From Oscillospiraceae bacterium (GTDB lineage Bacteria > Bacillota > Clostridia > Oscillospirales > Ruminococcaceae), in NCBI GenBank assembly GCA_019423445.1, contig JAHZBJ010000071.1, forward strand, positions 1 to 9,794: a DNA stretch of 9,794 bases. The letters are read 5' to 3'. How positions within the stretch are numbered: the first letter of the stretch is position 1; each line of letters opens with the position of its first letter. Both the position numbers and the translations under genes were made by a program. Positions 4,993 through 9,794 of this stretch are shown here, in pieces. The notes beneath the pieces were generated by a model. The model was given only the letters and a program-made list of their open reading frames with translations. It was not told the origin of the DNA and ran no database searches.

Positions 4993-6943
4993 AACCGCGG
5001 GCTTCTGCTTCGGGGTTCAGCGGGCGGTGGAGATGGTGGAGCGGCTGGCCCGGGAAGAAGGGCCGGTTTGTACCCTGGGACCCATCATCCACAACGAGAC
5101 GGTGATTCGCCGCCTTGGAGAGATGGGGGTGTCGGTGATCTCTGCGCCGGCGGAATGTCCCCCAGGCACCAAGGTGGTGATCCGGGCCCATGGGGTCCCT
5201 CTGTCGGTGGTCCGGGAGTTGGAGGAACGGGGCCTTGCCTATGAGGACGCCACCTGTCCCTTTGTGGCAAAGGTCCACCGGATCGTGGGCAGCCAGCCCC
5301 AGGGAACAGTGGTGCTGGTGGCAGGGGACCCGGAGCATCCCGAGGTTCAGGGGATTACGGGCCATTGTTCGGTCCCTTTCCTGGTGGCAAAAACAGGGGA
5401 GGAGCTGGAAGAAGAGGTCCGAAATTTAGAAAATTTCACCAAACTCCGCTATGTTTTGGTGGCTCAGACCACTTTTAACAGAAAAGAATGGGATAAAACA
5501 ATAATTTCTGCAAAAAAGGTGTGTACAAACCTCGAGATATTTGATACAATATGTAAAGCTACTGTGATAAGGCAGGAAGAGGCCCAGCGCCTTTCCAAGT
5601 CTGCGGACGCCATGATCGTAGTCGGAGGGCGGCATAGTTCCAACACCCGGAAGCTCTTCGATATTTGTGCCGCCAACTGCCCCACAGTCCTGGTGGAGGA
5701 GCCCGGGGAGCTTTCCCTCCACAAAGAGCTTTTTGCCCGGGCATCTTTCATTGGAATTACAGCCGGAGCTTCAACCCCGGTTTGTATAATTAAGGAGGTT
5801 CAAGAGACCATGAGCAGACTCGATAATATCAGCAACGACATGACTTTTGAGGAGATGCTGGAGCAGTCCTTCAAAAGTACATATAACGGGGAGAAGGTAA
5901 CGGGTGTCGTTACCGGCATTAAGCCGAACGAGATTTTCGTTGATATCGGCACCAAGCATGCCGGCTATGTTCCCCTCAATGAGCTGACCGACGATCCTTC
6001 CGCCAAGCCTGAGGATATTGTGAAGGTGGGGGATGAGATCGAGCTGTTGGTGGTCCGCGTCAACGACGTGGAGGGCACCGCTATGTGCTCCAAGAAGCGC
6101 CTGGACCAGGCTGCCGGCTTTGAGAAGGTAATGACTGCCGGAGAGACCGGCGAGGTCCTCACCGGTGTGGTTACCGATGTCATTAAGGGCGGACTTCTGG
6201 TTCTTTCCAACGGCATCAAGGTGTTCATCCCCGCTTCCCAGTCCGGGATTCCCCGCGACGGCGATCTGAATACCCTTCTGCGCAAAGAGGTTTCCTTCAA
6301 GATCCTGGAGACCAACCGCCAGCGCCGCCGCGCCCTGGGCTCCATCAGCGCCGTTCTCCGCGCTCAGCGGGAGGAGCTGGCCAAGAAGTTCTGGGAAGAG
6401 GTGGAAGTTGGCAAGGTCTACACCGGCGTTGTCAAGTCCATCACCAACTTCAGCGTTTTCGTGGACCTGGGCGGTGTGGACGGCCGTATCGGCATGACCG
6501 ACCTGACCTGGCTCCGCGTAAAGCATCCCTCCGAAGTGGTGAAGGTTGGGGATACCGTTACCGTCACCGTCAAGGATGTGGATCAGGAGAACAAGAAGGT
6601 CTCCCTCATTTACAAGAAGTCCGAGGATAATCCCTGGGAGATCATCAAGACCAAGTACCAGGTGGGCGATGTGGTGAAGGTGAAGGTTATGTCCATCACT
6701 GCCTTCGGCGCCTTTGCTCAGATCATCCCCGGCATCGACGGCCTCATCCATATCTCCCAGATCGCCAAGGAGCGCGTGGAGAAGGTGGCTGACAAGCTGT
6801 CTGTGGGTGATGAGGTGGAAGCCAAGATCACCGAGCTGGATTACGACAAGAAGCGTGCCAGCCTCTCCATCAAAGCCCTTCTGGCTGATGAAGAAGCCGC
6901 TCAGGAGGCCGCCAATGTGGCTGAGGCCTCCGCTGAGGAGTAA
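4970..6943 (+). CDS. ispH: Bifunctional IspH (HMBPP reductase) / ribosomal protein S1-like fusion
   Basis: A 657-residue fusion. Residues 1-280 are IspH, the iron-sulfur enzyme that reduces HMBPP to IPP and DMAPP in the last MEP-pathway step. Cluster ligands are C13 (GFCFGV), C96 (ATCPFV) and C195 (DTIC); other active-site residues include H41, H74, H123 and E125 (HPEVQG), T167/T168 (QTT), SSN at 223-225 and S268. Residues about 306-375, 392-459, 480-549 and 565-635 are four S1 RNA-binding domains, followed by an acidic Ala/Glu tail. The third and fourth are the most canonical. This fusion is a known clostridial form. ATG 4970 is chosen over 4964 because GGGAGG then lies 9 bases upstream and the protein begins MKKIQVAETAGFCFG as family members do. 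It overlaps the plsC end. An internal SD and ATG at the domain junction could also give a free S1 protein, and Arg codon use changes sharply there. A strong terminator follows. Confidence 0.96.
   Translation: MKKIQVAETAGFCFGVQRAVEMVERLAREEGPVCTLGPIIHNETVIRRLGEMGVSVISAPAECPPGTKVVIRAHGVPLSVVRELEERGLAYEDATCPFVAKVHRIVGSQPQGTVVLVAGDPEHPEVQGITGHCSVPFLVAKTGEELEEEVRNLENFTKLRYVLVAQTTFNRKEWDKTIISAKKVCTNLEIFDTICKATVIRQEEAQRLSKSADAMIVVGGRHSSNTRKLFDICAANCPTVLVEEPGELSLHKELFARASFIGITAGASTPVCIIKEVQETMSRLDNISNDMTFEEMLEQSFKSTYNGEKVTGVVTGIKPNEIFVDIGTKHAGYVPLNELTDDPSAKPEDIVKVGDEIELLVVRVNDVEGTAMCSKKRLDQAAGFEKVMTAGETGEVLTGVVTDVIKGGLLVLSNGIKVFIPASQSGIPRDGDLNTLLRKEVSFKILETNRQRRRALGSISAVLRAQREELAKKFWEEVEVGKVYTGVVKSITNFSVFVDLGGVDGRIGMTDLTWLRVKHPSEVVKVGDTVTVTVKDVDQENKKVSLIYKKSEDNPWEIIKTKYQVGDVVKVKVMSITAFGAFAQIIPGIDGLIHISQIAKERVEKVADKLSVGDEVEAKITELDYDKKRASLSIKALLADEEAAQEAANVAEASAEE
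5522..5550 (+). promoter_or_regulatory. Candidate internal promoter inside the IspH half
   Basis: TGTACA (5522-5527), a 17-base spacer and TACAAT (5545-5550) lie in an A/T-rich patch (about 5425-5580) of an otherwise GC-rich gene. The match is fair (4/6 and 5/6). Transcription from here would start near 5557 and cover the whole S1 half. A chance match in A/T-rich coding sequence is quite possible. Confidence 0.35.
5785..5812 (+). promoter_or_regulatory. Internal -10-like box, strong Shine-Dalgarno and in-frame ATG at the IspH/S1 junction
   Basis: TATAAT (5785-5790) is followed by AAGGAGG (5792-5798), a near-perfect anti-16S match, then 11 bases to an ATG (5810-5812) in the frame of the fusion. 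Translation from this ATG (Met281) would give a 377-residue protein, MSRLDNISND onward, containing all four S1 domains and nothing of IspH. No -35 box fits the TATAAT, so transcription from it is doubtful, but the ribosome site is as strong as any in the window. Confidence 0.5.
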
Positions 6944-6963
6944 TCTTCCAAATCTGACCATTG

Positions 6964-6996
6964 AAAAAGCGCCCGGCCAAAGCCGGGCGCTTTTTT
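6964..6996 (+). terminator. Intrinsic terminator after ispH/S1
   Basis: AGCGCCCGGC (6968-6977) pairs perfectly with GCCGGGCGCT (6982-6991) around a CAAA loop, flanked by five A residues on the left and a six-T run (6991-6996) on the right. This is the textbook form and closes the cmk - plsC - ispH/S1 unit. The A run gives a T run on the other strand too, so it could stop transcription both ways. Confidence 0.93.
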
Positions 6997-7036
6997 GTCT
7001 TCTGTTTTTGTGACGCAATGCCCCTTAAGCAAATGC

Positions 7037-7056
7037 TTGACAAGAAAACTTGTCAA
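7037..7056. promoter_or_regulatory. Perfect 8+8 dyad, probable operator of the membrane protein/XRE module
   Basis: TTGACAAG, a four-A spacer, and CTTGTCAA form a perfect inverted repeat. Its left arm begins with a consensus -35 box (TTGACA, 7037-7042). The small regulator encoded 335 bases downstream is the natural candidate to bind it and repress its own operon. The -10 position is unclear: CATAAC (7058-7063, spacer 15) or TAACAG (7060-7065, spacer 17) are weak, and a start there would leave little or none of the ribosome site in the mRNA. Confidence 0.55.
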
Positions 7057-7076
7057 ACATAACAGGGGTGAACGCA

Positions 7077-7391
7077 ATGGGTAAAGACGAGATTTTGGCA
7101 AGAAGCAAAAAGGAAAATGCTTTTGGAGATGAACGAGAAAAAGAGGTACGGGTAAAACGGGACGCTTTTTCCCTTTGGGGCCTTGTTGTTTTAGGGGTTA
7201 TCATTATGGTGATCAAATTGGTTCGCACAGAATCCCCGGCGGATATCATATCCATCCTGTTTTGCACCTCGGGGATGGGCTTTGCCTATGAAGGGGTGAG
7301 GTTGAAGAACAAATGGATAATAGCTGCCGGAACGGTGTTTTTGCTATCGTCCGCTTACTTTTTCTATAAATTTTGTGTGGGGTCGTTTTAA
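7077..7391 (+). CDS. Small three-helix membrane protein (DUF6442-like), partner of an XRE regulator
   Basis: A 104-residue protein with a charged cytoplasmic N-terminus (MGKDEILARSKKENAFGDEREKEVRVKRD, about residues 1-29) and three hydrophobic stretches (about 31-48, 53-72, 79-98). The opening KDEILA.S.KEN...DEREKEV resembles the DUF6442 family, small Clostridia membrane proteins often encoded next to a short XRE regulator; function is unknown. The ATG at 7077 is chosen for the AGGGGTGA site (7064-7071) just upstream. A TTG at 7050 in the same frame would start inside the dyad and has no ribosome site. Its TAA overlaps the ATG of the XRE gene by one base, so the two are translationally coupled. 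A role as membrane sensor or modulator of the regulator is inference only. Confidence 0.8.
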   Translation: MGKDEILARSKKENAFGDEREKEVRVKRDAFSLWGLVVLGVIIMVIKLVRTESPADIISILFCTSGMGFAYEGVRLKNKWIIAAGTVFLLSSAYFFYKFCVGSF

Positions 7392-7597
7392 TGGACGATA
7401 AACTGATCTTAAAGAATCATCTCAAGGAAGTGCGGGCTGAAAAAAAGCTTTCCCAATCCGCCCTGGCGGAAATGGTTGGCGTTTCCCGGAACACCATCAG
7501 TTCCATTGAAACGGGGCAGTTTAATCCCACGGCAAAGCTGGCGCTGATTCTGTGCATTGCCCTGGACAAGAAATTCGAGGAGCTGTTCTATTTTTGA
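7391..7597 (+). CDS. Small XRE-family (Cro/CI-type) transcriptional regulator
   Basis: A 68-residue protein made almost only of a helix-turn-helix: LKEVRAEKKLSQSALAEMVG then VSRNTISSIETGQFNPTAKLALILCIALD (about 11-59), ending in KKFEELFYF. The length and the FEELF end are typical of the short stand-alone XRE regulators. It starts at the ATG overlapping the TAA of the membrane protein gene; the local ribosome site (GTGGGG, about 7377-7382) is weak, in keeping with coupled translation. It is a good candidate to bind the perfect dyad at 7037-7056. A GC hairpin lies 17 bases after its stop. Confidence 0.92.
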   Translation: MDDKLILKNHLKEVRAEKKLSQSALAEMVGVSRNTISSIETGQFNPTAKLALILCIALDKKFEELFYF

Positions 7598-7613
7598 GCC
7601 GAAGACATGGCAA

Positions 7614-7644
7614 AGGGGCGGGGGACAACGGGTCCCCCGCCCCT
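7614..7644. terminator. 13-bp GC hairpin between convergent genes
   Basis: AGGGGCGGGGGAC (7614-7626) pairs without error with GTCCCCCGCCCCT (7632-7644) around AACGG. There is no T run on the plus side and only three Ts on the minus side. It separates the XRE gene (plus) from the end of the M23 peptidase gene (minus) and probably serves both as a transcription stop or 3'-end stabiliser. Confidence 0.65.
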
Positions 7645-7662
7645 GCTGGATTCCGGCGCAGA

Positions 7663-8931
7663 TCACCCAAGGGGATCGGCGGTGAGATACTGCTCGGGAT
7701 TGGTGTAGATGTTGTTCACCGACATGGTGAAGTGGAGATGCGGCCCGGTAACAAAGCCGGTGGAACCTACTTTGCCGATGGGGTCGCCGGTTTTTACCAT
7801 CTGCCCGGCTTCCACTTCCACGGCGCTGAGGTGGTAATACCAGCTTTTGAGGCCGAAGCCGTGCTCGATGCAGATCATGTTGCCGGTGAGCTGTAGATAT
7901 CCGGCGAAAAGGACGCGGCCGTTGTTGGGAGCGTAGACCTGGGCCCCTTCGGGGGCGGGGTAGTCGATGCCGGCGTGCTGGTCGGTGACGCCGTTGATGA
8001 CCCGGATCCGCCCAAAGGTGCTGCTGGCGGCGACGTACTGGGAATCCACCGGCAGCTGGAAGGCCCCATCCCAGTATTTTTCCGGATCCCCCAGGTTTTT
8101 CAGGGGGCGGGTCACCGTTTCGTAGTCGATGTTGGCCTGCTGGTTGTTGACAGTGGCGTCGGCTACATCCTGGTCGATTTCAAAGTTCTGCACCGTTACG
8201 TCGAAGCCTCCGTCGGTGACGGTGATGGTAAAATCCTGGGTGGATTCTCCCGCGGTGAGGGTGATGTGGTATTCCCCGGTCTGGAAGCTGTATTTTGCCG
8301 GCATCAGGGCGATCATCTCCCCTTCGTAGGAGTAGAAGGTGGGGGTGAAGCCCAGATCGGTTTCGGCGGTGACGGTGTCTACCCCCTCCGGCAGATGGGA
8401 GGCCCGGAGAACGGTACAGTAGCCCTGTTTCACATCGGTGTTGTCCACGGTGAGGGAGATGGGCAGATTGTAGGTGAGAAGGATCCTGTAACCGCAGAGC
8501 CCCTGGAACTCCCCGTCGCCGCCATCCCAGCTGGCCCAGAGGTCCAGGGTATAACTCCCGTTGGAGGGCGGAGTGTACAAAGCGAATTCCTCCATGGTGC
8601 CCAGAAAGAGGGCTTCCCCGTCTTTGGAAAGGGAGAGGGTGGTCTGGTCCGGAGAAACCGCAAAAACCAGCCCTGGGATCTCTCCCGCCTGGGTGAGAGA
8701 AACCGTGGCGGACGGCTCCTCTGGCAGTTCGCCTGCTCCGTTTTGGCCCAGGACAATGGCGCCGGGCTTCACCGTGACCCCGTCCAAAGTAAGGGCGGGG
8801 GGATCTGCCTGGGAGCTGGAGGAGGGAAGCTCATGGGAGCTGGGAGAGGTGAGAGAGGAGGGTTCGCTCCCCTGGCACCCGGCTAGTAGAAGAAGTCCTG
8901 CTGCCAGCAGAACAGCGATAATGCGCTTCAT
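7663..8931 (-). CDS. M23 (LytM-type) metallopeptidase lipoprotein
   Basis: A 422-residue secreted protein. The N-terminus MKRIIAVLLAAGLLLLAGC is a lipoprotein signal with a lipobox (LLAGC, Cys19), so the mature protein should be lipid-anchored outside the membrane. A Ser/Pro-rich linker follows (20-46), then about 250 residues of predicted beta-rich, Ig-like sequence (about 47-260), a linker, and the M23 domain (about 300-415). Zinc ligands are H319 and D323 (HAGID) and H400 (HLHF); H367 (YYHLS) and H398 complete the active site, so it looks catalytically intact. It would cut peptide cross-links in peptidoglycan, in remodelling or sporulation-linked processes. The ATG at 8931 is chosen for the signal peptide and for AGGAG at 8938-8942; an upstream in-frame ATG at 9039 lies before the promoter and would bury the signal. 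Beta-rich domain plus M23 is a known layout in Clostridia. Confidence 0.94.
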   Translation of the reverse strand: MKRIIAVLLAAGLLLLAGCQGSEPSSLTSPSSHELPSSSSQADPPALTLDGVTVKPGAIVLGQNGAGELPEEPSATVSLTQAGEIPGLVFAVSPDQTTLSLSKDGEALFLGTMEEFALYTPPSNGSYTLDLWASWDGGDGEFQGLCGYRILLTYNLPISLTVDNTDVKQGYCTVLRASHLPEGVDTVTAETDLGFTPTFYSYEGEMIALMPAKYSFQTGEYHITLTAGESTQDFTITVTDGGFDVTVQNFEIDQDVADATVNNQQANIDYETVTRPLKNLGDPEKYWDGAFQLPVDSQYVAASSTFGRIRVINGVTDQHAGIDYPAPEGAQVYAPNNGRVLFAGYLQLTGNMICIEHGFGLKSWYYHLSAVEVEAGQMVKTGDPIGKVGSTGFVTGPHLHFTMSVNNIYTNPEQYLTADPLG

Positions 8932-9009
8932 AGAAGGCTCCTTTCTGGGAAAATGGGACCCGGCGGCGGGTTCGTCATGGCGAATCTTTTGGAACGATTG
9001 GATGATATC

Positions 9010-9039
9010 AGTGTACCATAAGCCCGGCGGCAGGGGCAA
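9010..9039 (-). promoter_or_regulatory. Promoter for the M23 lipoprotein gene
   Basis: On the minus strand TTGCCC (9039-9034), an 18-base spacer and TACACT (9015-9010) preceded by TGG, an extended -10. Transcription would start near 9003, leaving a leader of about 72 bases. Confidence 0.5.
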
Positions 9040-9060
9040 TCCCCGGTGGATTTTACCATT

Positions 9061-9076
9061 TGTTCACAAAAGAACA
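9061..9076. promoter_or_regulatory. Short dyad between divergent promoters
   Basis: TGTTC-ACAAAA-GAACA is a perfect 5+5 inverted repeat upstream of both proposed promoters. It may be a regulator site, but arms this short also arise by chance. Confidence 0.25.
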
Positions 9077-9086
9077 TGTGGAACTG

Positions 9087-9115
9087 TGGAAAGGACTGGT
9101 TTTTTCCGGTATACT
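9087..9115 (+). promoter_or_regulatory. Promoter for the PAP2-family gene
   Basis: TGGAAA (9087-9092), a 17-base spacer, and TATACT (9110-9115). A second -10-like box, TACAAT, lies at 9122-9127. Transcription would start near 9122, with a leader of about 60 bases ending in GGGAGG (9168-9173). Confidence 0.55.
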
Positions 9116-9180
9116 AAAAGATACAATTGCGGCCTGATTTTTCCGGCGCAGTTTTATTGTATGGGAAGGGAGGCGAGGGA

Positions 9181-9794
9181 ATGCCCCTTGCAGGATTGGA
9201 TCATGCGGTGATGGAGGCGGTGCAGGCGCTGTGGAGCCAGGGAGCCCACATCTTTTTTGCTGCCGCCAGCTTTTTGGGGGAGGCGGGCTTCCTGGTTGCT
9301 TTGGTGGTGGCCTGCTGGTGGTGCCTGGACCGGGATCTGGGGGAATACCTGATCTTTGCCCTTTATACCTCCATTGCCCTGAACGGCGCTTTGAAAGATC
9401 TCTTCCGGCGGCCTCGGCCCTTTTTGAACCCTGATTTTTCCCACCACAAGTATCTGGCTATGGAGGGGCCGGTGGATACCGTCCATCTTGCCCAGTCCTG
9501 GTCCTTTCCCAGCGGCCACAGCCAGTGTGCCGCCACCGGGGCGTCGGCCCTTTGTTTCTGGTTCCGGCGGCGGTGGGCGGCGTTTTTGGCTCTGGGGGTG
9601 ACTCTCTGGGTTATGGCCTCGCGAGTCTATCTTGGGGTCCACTATCCCACCGATACCCTGGCCGGGGCGCTGCTGGGCCTGCTGGTCTCCTGGGCAGTCT
9701 GGCGGCTGATGGGCCTTCTGGGGGAGAAGCGCCTGTGGATCATGGGGGGAGCGTCGGGCTTGGCCCTCCTCTCCCTGTTGTGGAGCCCTTCGCC
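9181..9794 (+). CDS. PAP2-superfamily membrane phosphatase (3' end beyond window)
   Basis: 204 codons are readable, starting MPLAGLDHAVMEAVQALWSQ and still open at the window end. The three PAP2 signature motifs are all present: KX6RP as KDLFRRPRP (K72, R79, P80), PSGH (110-113, catalytic H113), and SRX5HX3D as SRVYLGVHYPTD (R148, nucleophile H154, D158). Several hydrophobic helices surround them (about 24-48, 57-70, 118-128, 132-146, 159-180, 186-200). It is thus an integral membrane phosphatase for a lipid phosphate such as undecaprenyl pyrophosphate or phosphatidate; which one cannot be told. The region between motifs 1 and 2 (81-107) would face outside, as is usual. The ATG at 9181 has GGGAGG 7 bases upstream. 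It is divergent from the M23 peptidase gene, and both act at the envelope. Confidence 0.93.
   Translation, partial: MPLAGLDHAVMEAVQALWSQGAHIFFAAASFLGEAGFLVALVVACWWCLDRDLGEYLIFALYTSIALNGALKDLFRRPRPFLNPDFSHHKYLAMEGPVDTVHLAQSWSFPSGHSQCAATGASALCFWFRRRWAAFLALGVTLWVMASRVYLGVHYPTDTLAGALLGLLVSWAVWRLMGLLGEKRLWIMGGASGLALLSLLWSPS

Larger units (their letters stand above)
8932..9180. other. Divergent intergenic region between the M23 and PAP2 genes
   Basis: About 250 bases with promoters facing both ways and a short dyad (TGTTC-ACAAAA-GAACA, 9061-9076) between them. No further gene is seen. Confidence 0.6.

Noticed and set aside
5771..7018. A 415-codon open frame antisense to the S1 domains
   Set aside because: Long antisense frames are expected opposite GC-biased coding sequence. 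The His/Leu/Gly-rich protein has no motif, and it would begin beyond the strong terminator at 6964-6996.
7975..8886. A 303-codon open frame antisense to the M23 gene
   Set aside because: Gly/Val-rich shadow of the lipoprotein gene, with no ribosome site or recognisable domain.
8932..9039. Upstream start adding 36 residues to the M23 protein
   Set aside because: It would hide the lipoprotein signal behind a soluble extension and start upstream of the promoter; the ATG at 8931 has a proper ribosome site.
1..9794. CRISPR array, tRNA or rRNA genes, transposon ends, phage genes, toxin-antitoxin pair
   Set aside because: No regularly spaced repeats, no cloverleaf or rRNA-like sequence, and no terminal inverted repeats or integrase were seen. 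The membrane protein/XRE pair lacks the features of a toxin-antitoxin system.

Overview
The window looks like chromosomal DNA from a GC-rich member of the Clostridia (Oscillospiraceae-like; genus not assignable from this sequence alone). Reasons: strong GGAGG-type ribosome binding sites, TTGACA/TATAAT-type promoters, an IspH reductase fused to four ribosomal protein S1 (RNA-binding) domains, and the gene order HI0933-family flavoprotein - cmk - plsC - ispH/S1, which as I recall recurs in this class. No tRNA, rRNA, CRISPR array, transposase or phage gene was found.

Layout. 1-118 (minus) is the 5' end of a response regulator gene. 225-944 (minus) is a YjdF/DUF2238-like membrane protein gene split by one in-frame TGA. 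945-1333 is regulatory DNA with divergent promoters and a terminator-like hairpin. 1334-2209 (plus) is a MurR/RpiR-type regulator with an SIS (sugar isomerase) domain. 2305-3552 (plus) is a flavoprotein of the HI0933/BaiN/YhiN family. 3695-6943 (plus) is the housekeeping run cmk - plsC - ispH/S1, whose genes overlap and which ends in a textbook intrinsic terminator. 7077-7597 (plus) is a two-gene module of a small three-helix membrane protein and a 68-residue XRE-type regulator, preceded by a perfect 8+8 base dyad. 7663-8931 (minus) is a secreted M23 metallopeptidase lipoprotein, convergent with that module across a 13-bp GC hairpin. 9181 to the window end (plus) is a PAP2-family phosphatase gene, divergent from the peptidase.

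How the genes fit together. The central run combines CMP/dCMP phosphorylation (cmk), acylation in phospholipid synthesis (plsC), the last step of the MEP isoprenoid pathway (ispH), and translation initiation or RNA binding (the S1 half). PAP2 (lipid phosphate or undecaprenyl-PP recycling) and the M23 peptidase (peptidoglycan remodelling) are envelope functions on either side of one intergenic region. No wholly new system is evident. The observations most worth a second look are the in-frame TGA at 666-668, the strong internal SD and ATG at the IspH/S1 junction with a codon-usage switch there, and the dyad upstream of the membrane protein/XRE pair.
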